NCBI GenBank assembly: GCA_001636495.1
Contig: KV440964.1
Location: 2,930,666 to 2,994,665, forward strand
DNA length: 64,000 nucleotides
DNA from: Sutcliffiella horikoshii
GTDB taxonomy: Bacteria; Bacillota; Bacilli; Bacillales; Bacillaceae_I
Direction of reading: 5' to 3'
Shown here: positions 8,235-18,769 of the stretch, piece after piece
Layout of the letters: each line of letters opens with the position of its first letter
Position numbering within the stretch: position 1 is the stretch's first letter
Translations under genes and position numbers: made by a program
The notes under the pieces: generated by a model
The model's input: the letters and a program-made list of their open reading frames with translations, nothing else
Told to the model about the DNA's origin: nothing
Databases searched by the model: none

Positions 8235-9635
8235 CTATAAAATAAATTGGCTTAAATCTTTGTTTTTAACGATATTCCCTAGTTTTTCGTCCACATACTT
8301 TGGCGTTATGACAATCTTTTCAAGATTAATGTCTGGCGCTTCAAAAGATAGATCCTCTAAAAGTTTTTCGAGAATCGTATGTAGGCGTCGGGCTCCGATG
8401 TTATCCGTATCCTGATTTACCTGAAACGCAACTTCTGCTATTTTACGAATAGCATCGTCAGAAAATTCGACTTTTATACCTTCCGTTTCCAATAATGCCG
8501 TATATTGCTTAAGTAATGCATTATCTGGCTCAACCAAAATCCTGACAAAATCTTCGATGGACAGTTTCGTTAATTCCACACGAATCGGAAAACGCCCTTG
8601 AAGTTCAGGGATAAGGTCAGAAGGCTTGGCAATATGAAAGGCCCCTGCCGATATGAAAAGGACATGATCTGTTTTCACCTGTCCATATTTCGTCACTACA
8701 GTTGATCCTTCCACGATAGGAAGAATATCTCGTTGTACTCCTTCACGGGAAACGTCGGCAGAAGATCCGCTGTTCTTTTTGGCTATCTTATCGATTTCAT
8801 CAATGAAGATGATTCCGCTCTGCTCCGCGCGCATAATTGCATCTTGGGTAACTTCATCCATATCAATCAGCTTTTGTGCTTCTTCATGGGTCAGCACAGG
8901 TCTTGCTTCACGGACTGTAAGCTTCCTTTTTTTCTTTTTCTTTGGCATCAGGTTGCTTAAGGCGTCCTGCATGTTCATGCCCATCTGTTCCATACCAGAC
9001 CCTTGAAGCATGTCAAACATGGATCCTTGCTGCTCTTCCACTTCAACCGTCACATAGCGGTCTTCCAATTCTCCCAATGCAAGTTGATGGCCCATTCTTC
9101 TTCTTTGCTCTTTAATGGACACTTCTTCTTGCTTTTCCTGCTCTTCTGTGTCCGTGGTGTTTCCATTTCCTCCAAAAAACATCTCAAGAGGATTCTTGTA
9201 TGACGTATTTTTTTGCTTACCTGGAACCAGCAGTTCCACAATTCGTTTGTTTGCATTTTCCAAAGCTTTATCTTTAACGCTTGCCATTTTTTCTTCTTTT
9301 ACAAGGCGGACGGACGTTTCCATTAAATCACGGACCATCGATTCCACATCTCGGCCTACGTATCCAACTTCTGTAAACTTCGTAGCTTCGACCTTGATGA
9401 ACGGTGCACCTACAAGCTTAGCGATCCTTCGGGCAATTTCCGTCTTCCCGACACCGGTCGGACCGATCATCAGGATGTTCTTAGGTACCACTTCATCACG
9501 GAGGCTGCCTTTTAGCAGGCTTCTTCTGTACCTGTTTCTCAATGCTACAGCTACAGCCTTCTTGGCATTTGTCTGGCCTACAATATATTGATCAAGCATT
9601 TCTACTATTTGCCTAGGGGTCAATTTTGTACTCAT
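8235..9635 (-). CDS. hslU: ATP-dependent protease ATPase subunit HslU (ClpY)
   Basis: 466-residue AAA+ unfoldase. The N-domain starts [17 protein letters not shown], Walker A is GPTGVGKTE, the pore loop is GYVGRD, Walker B is [13 protein letters not shown], and the C-terminal tail SQFIL docks into HslV. An inserted I-domain, rich in Lys and Met, lies about 110-240. A GTG two codons earlier is possible, but GGCGG is better spaced for the ATG at 9635. It lies 17 bases after hslV; the two form the HslVU (ClpYQ) two-component protease. Confidence 0.97.
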   Translation of the reverse strand: MSTKLTPRQIVEMLDQYIVGQTNAKKAVAVALRNRYRRSLLKGSLRDEVVPKNILMIGPTGVGKTEIARRIAKLVGAPFIKVEATKFTEVGYVGRDVESMVRDLMETSVRLVKEEKMASVKDKALENANKRIVELLVPGKQKNTSYKNPLEMFFGGNGNTTDTEEQEKQEEVSIKEQRRRMGHQLALGELEDRYVTVEVEEQQGSMFDMLQGSGMEQMGMNMQDALSNLMPKKKKKRKLTVREARPVLTHEEAQKLIDMDEVTQDAIMRAEQSGIIFIDEIDKIAKKNSGSSADVSREGVQRDILPIVEGSTVVTKYGQVKTDHVLFISAGAFHIAKPSDLIPELQGRFPIRVELTKLSIEDFVRILVEPDNALLKQYTALLETEGIKVEFSDDAIRKIAEVAFQVNQDTDNIGARRLHTILEKLLEDLSFEAPDINLEKIVITPKYVDEKLGNIVKNKDLSQFIL

Positions 9636-9652
9636 GTCCACAACCGCCTTTT

Positions 9653-10195
9653 CTATAGTTCTTCTACAATGATATTGTCATTAGTGTACACGCAAATCTC
9701 TCCTGCCGTTTCCAGGGAAGCCTTTGCAATTTCACGTGCCGTCATGTGCTCTCCAGCATACCTCTTCAATGCACGGCCTGCAGCAAGTGCATAGTTTCCA
9801 CCGGAGCCTATTGCCAGTATCCCGTCATCGGGTTCAATCACTTCTCCCGTCCCAGATACCAATAACATGCTCGATTCATCCATTACAATCAACATCGCTT
9901 CCAATTTCCTCAGCACTTTGTCACTCCGCCATTCTTTGGCAAGCTCGACGGCAGAACGTTGGATATTCCCGTTATATTCCTCAAGCTTTGCCTCGAACAT
10001 TTCGAACAAGGTGAATGCATCTGCTACGGACCCGGCAAACCCTGCTAATATCCTGCCATTAAAAAGTTTACGCACCTTCCGAGCTGTATGCTTCATAACA
10101 ACCGCATTGCCAAATGTAACCTGACCGTCACCTGACATCGCACTTTGTCCATTATGTTGGACTGCAAATATCGTGGTAGCATGAAAAGATGACAT
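9653..10195 (-). CDS. hslV: ATP-dependent protease proteolytic subunit HslV (ClpQ)
   Basis: 180-residue proteasome-beta-like peptidase. It starts [16 protein letters not shown]. As in B. subtilis ClpQ, the mature N-terminal nucleophile would be a serine (Ser2), where most HslV proteins use threonine. The [20 protein letters not shown] and [14 protein letters not shown] motifs are typical of the family. It assembles as double hexamers capped by HslU. The frame and length are unambiguous. Confidence 0.97.
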   Translation of the reverse strand: MSSFHATTIFAVQHNGQSAMSGDGQVTFGNAVVMKHTARKVRKLFNGRILAGFAGSVADAFTLFEMFEAKLEEYNGNIQRSAVELAKEWRSDKVLRKLEAMLIVMDESSMLLVSGTGEVIEPDDGILAIGSGGNYALAAGRALKRYAGEHMTAREIAKASLETAGEICVYTNDNIIVEEL

Positions 10196-10216
10196 TGTTT
10201 ATCCTCCATTCGTTCC

Positions 10217-11125
10217 TCATGCACGAGGATGAAATTGATTATAGGTCTTTTGCAAATGTTCTTTTGTCACATGTGTATAGATCTGAGTGGATGAAAGACT
10301 GGCATGACCTAGCAGTTCCTGCACCACACGAAGGTCTGCCCCTTCATTCAGCATATGTGTAGCAAAAGTATGACGAAGCATATGCGGACTAATATGTAAG
10401 GTTGTGCATGCCTGTTTCACCAGATCGTTCAGCACCACTCTTACCCCGCGGGTAGTAAGGGCTCCACCACGAAAATTCAAAAAAAGATGTTTGGTGGGAT
10501 TTGGCGTCTTCTGCTTCTCTAGCAGCGTTCTTCGCCCGTCCTCCATATAGATCTTCAAAGCATCCTGTGCAAAGCTTCCAAATGGAACATAGCGTTGTTT
10601 GTTCCCTTTTCCTGTAACAAGGATGGTTCCTACTTGAAAGTCGATATCCTGAACTTGTATGTGACAACATTCACTTATTCGGATACCCGTAGCATAGAGC
10701 AATTCAAGCAGGGCTTGATTCCTCTGCCCAAGGGCAGTAGTAAGATCGGAAACAGCAAACAACTTCTCCAGTTCTTCACTATACAAGAACTGCGGAAGAC
10801 GCTTTTCCTGCTTGGGGAGAGAAACCATGGAAAAAGGGTTCTGCTCTATTTTTTCCTCGCGGAGCAAAAACTTAAAAAAACTTCGCAAACTGGAGGTCTT
10901 CCTTGCTACCGATTTTCGGGCATATTTTTTTTGATGAAGCTTGGTCAAATACAAACGTGCTTCTGTATGAGTGACTTCATTGATGCTTGAAATGGCTTCC
11001 TCTTTCATAAAATCAAAAAAATCTTCAATATCCTTTTGATAAAATACAACAGTATATTTTGAATAGTTTTTCTCAATTTGTAAATATTCCAGAAAAGAAA
11101 TTAACGAAACGTTAACATTTTGCAT
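10217..11125 (-). CDS. xerC: Tyrosine recombinase XerC (CodV)
   Basis: 302 residues from the ATG at 11125, preceded by a near-perfect GAGGTGAT; the longer frame start at 11161 is not supported and would begin inside a hairpin. The N-terminal SAM-like core-binding domain is followed by the catalytic domain with RISE (Arg in ATGIRISE), H248-x-x-R251, H274 and nucleophile Y283 (STQIYTHV). With XerD it resolves chromosome dimers at dif. It heads the xerC-hslV-hslU-codY unit. Confidence 0.95.
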   Translation of the reverse strand: MQNVNVSLISFLEYLQIEKNYSKYTVVFYQKDIEDFFDFMKEEAISSINEVTHTEARLYLTKLHQKKYARKSVARKTSSLRSFFKFLLREEKIEQNPFSMVSLPKQEKRLPQFLYSEELEKLFAVSDLTTALGQRNQALLELLYATGIRISECCHIQVQDIDFQVGTILVTGKGNKQRYVPFGSFAQDALKIYMEDGRRTLLEKQKTPNPTKHLFLNFRGGALTTRGVRVVLNDLVKQACTTLHISPHMLRHTFATHMLNEGADLRVVQELLGHASLSSTQIYTHVTKEHLQKTYNQFHPRA

Positions 11126-11138
11126 ACTTATCACCTCA

Positions 11139-11177
11139 CAAGGGCTACTAAATATTATCACAATTTAGTAGCCCTTG
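11139..11177 (-). other. 15-bp perfect inverted repeat before xerC
   Basis: CAAGGGCTACTAAAT and its exact complement flank a 9-base loop. The repeat lies between the trmFO stop (11190) and the xerC ribosome site, which begins directly at its foot on the minus strand (TGAGGTGAT). There is no T-run, so termination is uncertain; it could stabilise or process the mRNA, or act as an attenuator. Confidence 0.6.
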
Positions 11178-11189
11178 CAATTAATTTGA

Positions 11190-12491
11190 TTAATTTTTTA
11201 CAAAATTCTGAATTGTTTCCAACGCTCTCCTAGCATGGGCTTCATTGCGTTCTTGCTTGTTCTTGATTTTCTTCGGAAGTTCAGGGAATAATCCGAAGTT
11301 TGCATTCATTGGCTGGAAATTCTTCGCATTTGTCGAAGTGATGTAGTTCGCCATGCTGCCGATGGCCGTTTCCTTTGGAAAAACAAGTGGCTCAAGACCT
11401 TGAACCAGACGGGCAGCATTAAGCCCTGCTACAAGACCTGATGCTGCAGACTCCACATATCCTTCCACCCCGGTCATTTGTCCGGCAAAGAACAAGTCTT
11501 CTCTTGCCTTGAATTGATAGGTAGGCTTAAGGAGGTTAGGTGAGTTGATGAACGTATTTCGGTGCATCACGCCATATCGTACGATTTCCGCATTCTCTAA
11601 ACCTGGAATTAATCGGATAACTTCTTTTTGCGGGCCCCATTTTAAATGTGTCTGAAAACCAACAATGTTATACAAGGTACCTGCAGCATCGTCTTGACGA
11701 AGTTGTACTACCGCATATGGACGTTTATCCGTTTTCGGGTCTTCGAGTCCTACAGGTTTCATAGGTCCAAACAACATTGTTTTCTTCCCACGGTTAGCCA
11801 TTACTTCAATCGGCATGCAGCCTTCAAAGAAGATTTCCTTCTCGAACTCTTTTAAAGGAACTGTCTCTGCCTCTACCAATGCATTGTAGAAACGATCAAA
11901 CTGTTCTTCCGTCATTGGACAGTTTAAATAGGCCGCTTCACCTTTATCGTATCTGGATTTCAAATACACGATATCCATGTTGATGCTGTCCTTTTCAATA
12001 ATTGGTGCAGCTGCATCATAGAAATAAAGGTATTCCTCTCCTGTTAATGAACGAAGTTGGTCTGATAGTGATTTGGAAGTCAATGGTCCGGTTGCAATGA
12101 TGGTCGGGCCTTCTGGAATCTGGTCCATTTCTTCATTGAATACCGTCACATTCGGATGTTCTTTAACGCGTTCCGTTACTTTTGCAGCAAATTCATGCCT
12201 GTCCACTGCCAAGGCACCGCCAGCTGGTACAGCGCAGTCATCTGCAGAGCGTATGATGACGGAATCCAACATCCGCATTTCTTCCTTCAATACTCCTACT
12301 GCATTTGTCAGGTTGTTGGCACGAAGCGAATTCGAGCAAACAAGCTCGGCAAATTTATCTGTATGGTGGGCCGGTGTCTGTTTCACTGGACGCATTTCAT
12401 ATAGATGAACTTGAATCCCTTTGTTAGCCAGCTGCCATGCTGCTTCACTGCCTGCAAGGCCTGCACCGATTACATTAACTATTGTTGTCAT
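11190..12491 (-). CDS. trmFO: Methylenetetrahydrofolate-tRNA (uracil-5-)-methyltransferase TrmFO
   Basis: 433 residues. It opens with the FAD dinucleotide-binding motif [16 protein letters not shown] and has the family signatures [27 protein letters not shown] and [19 protein letters not shown]. The flavoenzyme makes 5-methyluridine at position 54 of tRNA using methylene-THF. It was formerly called Gid because of its likeness to GidA/MnmG, which is longer (about 620 residues). It lies downstream of topA and upstream of xerC as in B. subtilis. Confidence 0.96.
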   Translation of the reverse strand: MTTIVNVIGAGLAGSEAAWQLANKGIQVHLYEMRPVKQTPAHHTDKFAELVCSNSLRANNLTNAVGVLKEEMRMLDSVIIRSADDCAVPAGGALAVDRHEFAAKVTERVKEHPNVTVFNEEMDQIPEGPTIIATGPLTSKSLSDQLRSLTGEEYLYFYDAAAPIIEKDSINMDIVYLKSRYDKGEAAYLNCPMTEEQFDRFYNALVEAETVPLKEFEKEIFFEGCMPIEVMANRGKKTMLFGPMKPVGLEDPKTDKRPYAVVQLRQDDAAGTLYNIVGFQTHLKWGPQKEVIRLIPGLENAEIVRYGVMHRNTFINSPNLLKPTYQFKAREDLFFAGQMTGVEGYVESAASGLVAGLNAARLVQGLEPLVFPKETAIGSMANYITSTNAKNFQPMNANFGLFPELPKKIKNKQERNEAHARRALETIQNFVKN

Positions 12492-12561
12492 AATTAGATT
12501 CCTCCAAATACGTTGTAAAGATTTAATCTATGAGTTAGGACGTTCCTTCCTCTACACAAAG

Positions 12562-12599
12562 GAAAAAGGGCTGACATAACCGCTTAAGTGTCAGTCCCC
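12562..12599 (-). terminator. Terminator after topA
   Basis: On the minus strand GGGACTGACA pairs with TGTCAGCCC (one bulged A), followed by TTTTT. It lies 40 bases past the topA stop. Confidence 0.75.
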
Positions 12600-12638
12600 T
12601 CTACCTAAAAAGGTTATTTCCGCCTACTTTGATGCTTT

Positions 12639-14717
12639 TTATCCTTGTGGTTCTTCTTTGTAGTCACACTCCACGCACTGGACCTGAACACCTTTTTTAA
12701 GCTTCTTCTCCACCATTAATGCGTCACACTTCGGACATTTTCTGGCGATAGGCTTATCCCACGAGAGGAACTCACAGGAAGGGTATTGGTCACAACCATA
12801 GAAAATACGTTTCTTTTTGCTTTTTCTTTCCACAATGTTCCCTTTTTCACACTTCGGACAAGGAACTCCTATATCTTTTACAATTGGTTTTGTGTTACGG
12901 CAGTCAGGAAAGTTAGAGCATGCCATGAACTTGCCGTACCTTCCCATTTTGAAGACCATTTCATGACCGCATAATTCACAATCTTCACCGGCAGGTTCAT
13001 CCTTGATCTCAATTTCCTGCATTTCAAGTTCCGCTTTCTCTAGACGTTTGGCAAATTCGTGATAGAAACCATCTATTATATTAACCCAATTCACTTTTCC
13101 ATCTTCCACATTATCAAGGTTGGTCTCAAGATCGGCTGTAAATTCGACATTGATGATTTCAGGGAAGAACTCCAAGATAAGCTGAATAACAATCTCCCCA
13201 AGCTCTGTAGGAACAAATCGTTTATTATCAAGTGCTACATAGCCACGCTTTTGGATGGTATCAAGAGTTGGAGCATAAGTGGATGGTCTCCCTATTCCCA
13301 ATTCCTCTAGCGTCCTTACTAACCTTGCCTCTGTGTACCTCGGCGGTGGTTGTGTGAAATGTTGCTTTGGATCGATATCTTTAGAAAAGACGGTGTCCCC
13401 CTTCTCTAAAGGAGGAAGCAGGTTTTCCTTTTCCTCTTGCTGATCATCATTTCCTTCCACGTACACTTTCATGAAGCCGGGGAACTTTACAGTGGAGCCA
13501 GTCGCCCGGAATTGTACATCATTCTGAGTTAGGTCCACACTCACTGTATCAAGTATTGCTGGAGACATTTGGCTTGCAACAAATCGCTCCCAAATCAGTT
13601 TGTAGAGACGGAATTGGTCTCGTGATAAATATTCTTTAATGGATTGCGGATCTTTCAGCGTGGCGGTAGGACGAATAGCTTCATGGGCATCTTGAGCATT
13701 GCTCTTTTTCGTCTCTTTTCTTTCCTCCGTGGAAACAAATTGTTTGCCATAGGTTTTTTCAATATATTCCACCGCTTCTTTTTTTGCGGTTTCAGAAATA
13801 CGTGTCGAATCTGTACGCATGTAGGTAATGAGACCGACAGTCCCTTCTTTACCAAGCTCAATTCCCTCGTATAGCTGTTGAGCCATCATCATTGTTTTCT
13901 TTGCGCGGAAGTTGAGCTTGCGTGCCGCTTCCTGTTGTAGAGAAGAGGTAATGAAAGGAAGAGCTGGATTCCGCTTGCGTTCCTTTTTCGTTACACTTTT
14001 CACTTCAAATGAATTGCCCTCAAGTTTCCCTAATACGTCTTGTACTTCCGCTTCTGACTTCAATTCCGTCTTCTTTCCATTTAAGCCGTAGAAGCTCGCT
14101 TCAAATTCCTTAGATTTACCTGTAAGAAACGCACTCTTAATGGACCAGTATTCTTCCGGAACAAAAGCATTTATTTCTTGTTCTCTTTCAATGACCAGGC
14201 GGACTGCGACGGATTGAACCCTGCCTGCACTTAAACCTTTTTTCACTTTCTTCCATAATAGAGGGCTGATATTGTAACCAACGAGACGATCAAGGATCCT
14301 TCTTGCCTGTTGGGCATCCACTACATCCAGATTGATCGGCCTAGGATGCTTGAAAGATTCTTTGATGGCATCTTTGGTTATCTCATTGAAAACCACTCTG
14401 CAATCTGAGTTTATATCGATATCCAGACTATGGGCAAGATGCCAAGCAATCGCTTCCCCTTCACGATCCGGGTCAGCCGCGAGAAAGATTTTTTTCGCTT
14501 TTTTTGCCGCTGTCTTAAGTTCTTTCAGTACAGGACCTTTACCTCGGATGGTAATATATTTGGGTTCAAACTCATGATCAACATTCACGCCCATTTGGCT
14601 TTTGGGGAGATCTCTTACGTGTCCCATGGATGCTTTCACTTTATATTTTTTCCCTAAATATCTTTCAATTGTTTTCGCTTTAGCTGGTGATTCCACAATA
14701 ACTAAGTAATCTGACAT
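12639..14717 (-). CDS. topA: DNA topoisomerase I
   Basis: 692-residue type IA topoisomerase that relaxes negative supercoils. The N-terminal TOPRIM domain has [15 protein letters not shown] and [14 protein letters not shown] (acidic metal ligands). The active tyrosine lies in [13 protein letters not shown], near residue 300. The C-terminus has three zinc-ribbon modules with CELC..CSNFPDC, CPKC..CDQYPSC and CPKC..CVEC. The length matches B. subtilis TopA (691). A strong sigma-A-like promoter lies upstream, so it can be expressed apart from dprA. Confidence 0.98.
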   Translation of the reverse strand: MSDYLVIVESPAKAKTIERYLGKKYKVKASMGHVRDLPKSQMGVNVDHEFEPKYITIRGKGPVLKELKTAAKKAKKIFLAADPDREGEAIAWHLAHSLDIDINSDCRVVFNEITKDAIKESFKHPRPINLDVVDAQQARRILDRLVGYNISPLLWKKVKKGLSAGRVQSVAVRLVIEREQEINAFVPEEYWSIKSAFLTGKSKEFEASFYGLNGKKTELKSEAEVQDVLGKLEGNSFEVKSVTKKERKRNPALPFITSSLQQEAARKLNFRAKKTMMMAQQLYEGIELGKEGTVGLITYMRTDSTRISETAKKEAVEYIEKTYGKQFVSTEERKETKKSNAQDAHEAIRPTATLKDPQSIKEYLSRDQFRLYKLIWERFVASQMSPAILDTVSVDLTQNDVQFRATGSTVKFPGFMKVYVEGNDDQQEEKENLLPPLEKGDTVFSKDIDPKQHFTQPPPRYTEARLVRTLEELGIGRPSTYAPTLDTIQKRGYVALDNKRFVPTELGEIVIQLILEFFPEIINVEFTADLETNLDNVEDGKVNWVNIIDGFYHEFAKRLEKAELEMQEIEIKDEPAGEDCELCGHEMVFKMGRYGKFMACSNFPDCRNTKPIVKDIGVPCPKCEKGNIVERKSKKKRIFYGCDQYPSCEFLSWDKPIARKCPKCDALMVEKKLKKGVQVQCVECDYKEEPQG

Positions 14718-14832
14718 TCAATAATCCTCCTCAAGAGGGTAAATTCTTTAGAAAAAACAATATGTAGCGTTTTCTCAAAGTTTTTAGCTTCTATGTTTAA
14801 TTTTAGGTATGTTTAAGTTTGAAATCTTCCCC

Positions 14833-14862
14833 ATTATCAAATAGGTTGTAACCGTTTGTCAA
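14833..14862 (-). promoter_or_regulatory. Probable sigma-A promoter of topA
   Basis: TTGACA (14857-14862) and GATAAT (14833-14838) are separated by 18 bases, about 115 bases before topA. The rest of the 482-base gap between topA and dprA (14718-15199) shows only the dprA terminator and AT-rich sequence. Confidence 0.6.
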
Positions 14863-15063
14863 ACAGGACTGTTCGTTTTTTATTCTATTTACCTAGTTTT
14901 TCACTACATAAACATTCCCGATTATCCTTATGTATTATATGTAGACACAGAATCTTCTTTATATACTTGACTTCCATAACTTTTCTCACGGTTGCTCATT
15001 TCATGTGCGTTATTCAGTCATGCAAAGCATACCGTCATCTCGAAACATATAATGTAGAAACAG

Positions 15064-15095
15064 AAAAAAGGTACAATTCGCAATATCATTGTACC
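15064..15095 (-). terminator. Terminator after dprA
   Basis: GGTACAAT and ATTGTACC form perfect 8-bp arms around a 10-base loop, followed by TTTTTT on the minus strand. It is about 105 bases beyond the dprA stop. Confidence 0.75.
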
Positions 15096-15199
15096 CTATA
15101 ATAATATAGACATATATTCATTTGTAAAGCAAAATCCAAAAATTCTATTAAAAAGTGAAAGTTTTTTGTCATTCCCGTGTAATTTATTTGAATCTTTAT

Positions 15200-16087
15200 T
15201 TAATTGACCGATATATATGCATTCAACTCTTCCAAGATATCATGAGAATCCGAAACCAGCTTCGCCCCTTGCTTTATTAGGGAGTTTGTCCCTTTTGAAG
15301 TATCCAATAGGATGGAACCTGGGACAGCAAATACCTCTCTGCCTTGCTCGATTGCCTGATCGGCTGTTATGAGCGAACCACTTCTCTCTTTTGCTTCAAT
15401 TACCAGCACACCTTCACTTAACCCGCTGATAATGCGGTTTCTTTTCGGGAAATTCCATTTTGTTGGAGCAGCATATGGAGGATATTCGGAAAGGAGTAAG
15501 TGATTTGCGGATATAGAATCTGCAATTGCCTTATGTTCTTTCGGGTAAATGTTGAATATCCCGCTTCCAAGTACAGCAATCGTACTTCCGCCTTGATCCA
15601 TCGTAAGACAATGTGCATGGATGTCCACCCCTTTTGCCAGCCCGCTGACAATCGTAAAATTCTCATGAAGGAGTGGCAGTATCAATTTTCTTAACGCCTC
15701 TCTGCCATAGGGAGACATCATTCTGGCACCTACGACCCCTAACATCCTTGTCTTCAATAAGGCCGGGTTGCCTTTGACATATAATACTAGAGGTGGGTCA
15801 TAAATTTCCTTCAGGAGCGTCGGATATGAGTGATCAAAGATGGTTATTAGCTGAATGTTTTGTTCGTTGTAGATGTAAAGGAGTTGGGACAGGTTGTTTT
15901 TTCGGATGTACTGGTGGATTACGTCTGCCTGTTGTTTAGTGATGGAGTAGAAGGAAGCAATCTCGGTTGGGGAGAGCACATAAAGACGTTCTAGGCTGGG
16001 GTCTTTTCTTAGAAGGTTTCGTATAAGCTTGCAGTTTAATTGTGGACAATGGTGAAGGGTGATCAATCTCTCTTTCAACATCTGCAT
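15200..16087 (-). CDS. dprA: DNA-processing protein DprA (Smf)
   Basis: 295 residues. The Rossmann-like core has VVGARMMSPYGREALRK, VSGLAKGVDIHAHCLT, STIAVLGSGIFNIYPKEH and the lysine/glycine-rich RSGSLITADQAIEQGREVFAVPG region. A helical N-terminal extension (about 1-80) precedes it. DprA loads RecA on incoming single-stranded DNA during natural transformation. AGAGGTG precedes the ATG at 16087. It lies between sucD and topA as in B. subtilis. Confidence 0.95.
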   Translation of the reverse strand: MQMLKERLITLHHCPQLNCKLIRNLLRKDPSLERLYVLSPTEIASFYSITKQQADVIHQYIRKNNLSQLLYIYNEQNIQLITIFDHSYPTLLKEIYDPPLVLYVKGNPALLKTRMLGVVGARMMSPYGREALRKLILPLLHENFTIVSGLAKGVDIHAHCLTMDQGGSTIAVLGSGIFNIYPKEHKAIADSISANHLLLSEYPPYAAPTKWNFPKRNRIISGLSEGVLVIEAKERSGSLITADQAIEQGREVFAVPGSILLDTSKGTNSLIKQGAKLVSDSHDILEELNAYISVN

Positions 16088-16128
16088 AAAATGGAAGCAC
16101 CTCTTTTTATATTTTATTAACAGAAGTA

Positions 16129-16151
16129 GGGATAGCCTGCTAGACTATCCC
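16129..16151 (-). terminator. Hairpin after sucD
   Basis: GGGATAG and CTATCCC form 7-bp arms with a 9-base loop directly after the sucD stop. The minus-strand bases that follow are not T-rich, so it may be a weak terminator or a 3'-end stabilising hairpin with read-through into dprA. Confidence 0.45.
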
Positions 16152-16163
16152 ATTTCTAATCTA

Positions 16164-17066
16164 TTAGTGAGTTTTACATTTTTCGTAAATGCCTTGATCC
16201 TTGATTACTTTAATAAGCGTCTCACCCATAACAGATGGAGTATCTGCTACTTCAATGCCACACTCGTTCATCACACGGATCTTCTCATCTGCAGTACCTT
16301 TACCGCCTGAGATAATTGCTCCTGCGTGACCCATACGCTTACCAGGAGGTGCAGTACGGCCGCCGATGAAGCCTACAACTGGCTTTGTCATGTTCTCTTT
16401 TACCCAAAGAGCTGCTTCTTCTTCGGCTGTTCCACCGATTTCACCGATCATGATAACTGCATACGTATCTTCATCTTCATTGAATGCTTTTAACACATCA
16501 ATGAAATCCGTACCGTTAACAGGATCTCCACCGATACCTACTGCTGTAGATTGTCCGATACCTTCTTGGGATAATTGGTGAACCGCTTCGTACGTTAATG
16601 TACCAGAACGGGAAACAACCCCAACATGGCCTTTAGTGTGGATATAACCAGGCATGATTCCGATTTTGCACTCGCCAGGAGTGATAACGCCAGGGCAGTT
16701 AGGACCAACTAGGCGGGTCTTTTTCCCTTCCATATAACGCTTCACTTTTACCATATCTAGTACAGGAATATGCTCTGTAATACAAATTGCTAAATCTAGC
16801 TCTGCGTCTACAGCTTCCATGATTGCATCCGCAGCAAACGGAGCAGGTACATAGATAACAGATGCATTTGCACCAGTAGCCTTGACAGCTTCTTCAACTG
16901 TATTAAATACAGGTACACCTTCAACCTCAGTGCCACCCTTACCAGGTGTTACCCCGCCAACGATTTGTGTACCATATTCAAGCATTTGTTTCGTATGGAA
17001 CAATGCTGTGGAACCAGTAATACCTTGAACGATTACTTTTGTATCTTTATTAATGAATACACTCAT
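16164..17066 (-). CDS. sucD: Succinyl-CoA synthetase alpha subunit
   Basis: 300 residues. The CoA-binding Rossmann domain starts [20 protein letters not shown], and the ligase domain has [20 protein letters not shown]. The phosphorylated histidine lies in [12 protein letters not shown]. With SucC it converts succinyl-CoA to succinate with substrate-level phosphorylation in the TCA cycle. It lies 18 bases after sucC. Very secure. Confidence 0.98.
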   Translation of the reverse strand: MSVFINKDTKVIVQGITGSTALFHTKQMLEYGTQIVGGVTPGKGGTEVEGVPVFNTVEEAVKATGANASVIYVPAPFAADAIMEAVDAELDLAICITEHIPVLDMVKVKRYMEGKKTRLVGPNCPGVITPGECKIGIMPGYIHTKGHVGVVSRSGTLTYEAVHQLSQEGIGQSTAVGIGGDPVNGTDFIDVLKAFNEDEDTYAVIMIGEIGGTAEEEAALWVKENMTKPVVGFIGGRTAPPGKRMGHAGAIISGGKGTADEKIRVMNECGIEVADTPSVMGETLIKVIKDQGIYEKCKTH

Positions 17067-17084
17067 GAATGTCCCCTGCCTTTC

Positions 17085-18245
17085 TTATCCTACTTGCGCT
17101 ACGATTTTTTGTGCACCATCAGCCATGGATTCTGCTGCAACGATATTTAATCCAGACTCACGTAAGATTTGTTTTCCTAAGTCTACGTTCGTACCTTCCA
17201 AACGTACTACTAGAGGAACTTCAAGTCCTACTTGCTTCGCTGCTTCCACAACACCTGTAGCAATGATGTCACACTTCATAATTCCACCGAAAATGTTAAC
17301 GAAAATACCTTTTACATTATCATCAGAAAGGATAATTTTGAAAGCTTCTGTTACTTTCTCAGCAGTCGCACCGCCCCCAACGTCCAGGAAGTTAGCGGGG
17401 TCTCCACCATAGTGCTTGATGATATCCATCGTAGCCATTGCAAGTCCGGCACCATTTACCATACAACCGATGTTACCATCTAGCGAGATGTAGCTTAGGT
17501 CATATTTGGATGCTTCAATTTCTTTTGCATCTTCTTCTTCCAAGTCACGATATTCTACGATGTCCTTATGACGGTATAGAGCATTGGCATCAAAGTTAAG
17601 CTTCGCATCCAGTGCCATTACCTTCGCATCACCTGTAACCACTAGAGGATTGATTTCTGCGATAGAGCAGTCCTTTTCCACAAACGCAGTGTATAGGCTC
17701 ATCATGAATTTAACTGCTTGTCCAACCAATTCTTTCGGAATGTTGATGTTAAATGCAATACGGCGAGCTTGGAAGCCAGTTAAACCAACAACAGGATCCA
17801 CTACTTCTTTGAAGATTTTTTCAGGCGTTTGCTCTGCCACTTCTTCAATTTCCGTTCCGCCTTCTTCAGATGCCATTAACACGACACGGGAAGTTGCACG
17901 ATCTAATACAAGACCGATATAGTATTCTTTCTTGATGTCGCAACCTTCTTCGATAAGTAAGCGTTTTACTTCTTTTCCTTCTGGACCAGTTTGATGAGTG
18001 ATCAACGTTTTACCCAGGATTTCACCTGCGTATTCGCGAACTTCATCCAGGTTTTTAGCTACTTTAACTCCGCCGGCTTTACCGCGGCCACCTGCGTGAA
18101 TTTGCGCTTTCACAACACAAACTTCTGTTCCTAGTTCTTTCGCAGCTTCTACTGCTTCTTCCACAGTGAATGCTACACGGCCGTTTGGAACAGCTACCCC
18201 GTATTTTCTGAGGATCTCTTTTCCTTGATATTCATGGATATTCAT
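17085..18245 (-). CDS. sucC: Succinyl-CoA synthetase beta subunit
   Basis: 386 residues with an ATP-grasp domain ([39 protein letters not shown]) and a C-terminal CoA-ligase domain ([28 protein letters not shown]). GGAGGATG precedes the ATG. The leader of about 100 bases carries a CcpA-type cre site, fitting catabolite repression of the TCA branch. Confidence 0.98.
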   Translation of the reverse strand: MNIHEYQGKEILRKYGVAVPNGRVAFTVEEAVEAAKELGTEVCVVKAQIHAGGRGKAGGVKVAKNLDEVREYAGEILGKTLITHQTGPEGKEVKRLLIEEGCDIKKEYYIGLVLDRATSRVVLMASEEGGTEIEEVAEQTPEKIFKEVVDPVVGLTGFQARRIAFNINIPKELVGQAVKFMMSLYTAFVEKDCSIAEINPLVVTGDAKVMALDAKLNFDANALYRHKDIVEYRDLEEEDAKEIEASKYDLSYISLDGNIGCMVNGAGLAMATMDIIKHYGGDPANFLDVGGGATAEKVTEAFKIILSDDNVKGIFVNIFGGIMKCDIIATGVVEAAKQVGLEVPLVVRLEGTNVDLGKQILRESGLNIVAAESMADGAQKIVAQVG

Positions 18246-18291
18246 TTCCCATCCTCCAATCTTATGTATAACAGAACATTATTTAAAAAAT

Positions 18292-18306
18292 AGACTGCGC
18301 TTTCAT
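18292..18306 (-). promoter_or_regulatory. CcpA-binding cre site in sucCD leader
   Basis: ATGAAAGCGCAGTCT on the minus strand matches every position of the degenerate cre pattern WTGNAANCGNWNNCW. It lies downstream of a TATAAT at 18349-18354 (no clear -35), about 35-50 bases into the predicted transcript, where CcpA would act as a roadblock. Confidence 0.6.
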
Positions 18307-18317
18307 TTTATTAAATG

Positions 18318-18332
18318 AGACATCAAATGTCT
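18318..18332 (-). promoter_or_regulatory. Operator-like palindrome in sucCD leader
   Basis: AGACAT-CAA-ATGTCT is a perfect 6-bp inverted repeat with a 3-base centre, lying between the predicted -10 (18349-18354) and the cre site. I do not recognise the binding factor. Confidence 0.35.
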
Positions 18333-18472
18333 ACCTTTCTGCAAAAATATTATACTATTTTCAAAAAATTAATAGATTGACATCTGATATTGCCGAAAAA
18401 AACAACTTCTGGCGCAAAAACGAGCTAAATTTTACAGATAATTCAATCTTCTTTCATTATGCTGAAAAACTT

Positions 18473-18769
18473 TCACGTGGATTTTTTCACATTCTTTTGC
18501 GCTTCATTATGGAGGTTGTAAACATATGCCAGAACCTCTGCCACTACCTCATACAACTCCTCAGGTATGCTTTCATTCAGCTCCATTTCCATCAGAACCT
18601 CCAAAAGCGCTCCGTCTTCTTGGACCGGAATTTGATGTTTTTTGGCTTCTAGCATTATATTTTCTGCAATAATACCCGCACCCTTCGCTTTGACAACCGG
18701 CGCAATTGTTTTCGCTTGATCATATTTTATGGCAACGGCTTTTTTTCTCTTATCTTGCTTCTTGTTCAT
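18473..18769 (-). CDS. ylqH: FlhB C-terminal-domain-like protein (YlqH)
   Basis: 98 residues resembling the cytoplasmic domain of the flagellar export switch protein FlhB without its membrane part: AVAIKYDQAKTIAPVVKAKG, then IAENIMLEAKKHQIPVQED and a final helical stretch. The NPTH autocleavage motif of true FlhB is absent; the protein begins just after where it would lie. Its start overlaps the ylqG stop by four bases (ATGA), so the two are probably translated together. YlqG looks FliK-like, which makes an export-switch-related role plausible but unproven. Confidence 0.85.
   Translation of the reverse strand: MNKKQDKRKKAVAIKYDQAKTIAPVVKAKGAGIIAENIMLEAKKHQIPVQEDGALLEVLMEMELNESIPEELYEVVAEVLAYVYNLHNEAQKNVKKST

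Noticed and set aside
14718-15199. Small genes or RNA genes in the topA-dprA gap
   Set aside because: Only the topA promoter and dprA terminator are supportable; no tRNA-like or coding pattern seen.
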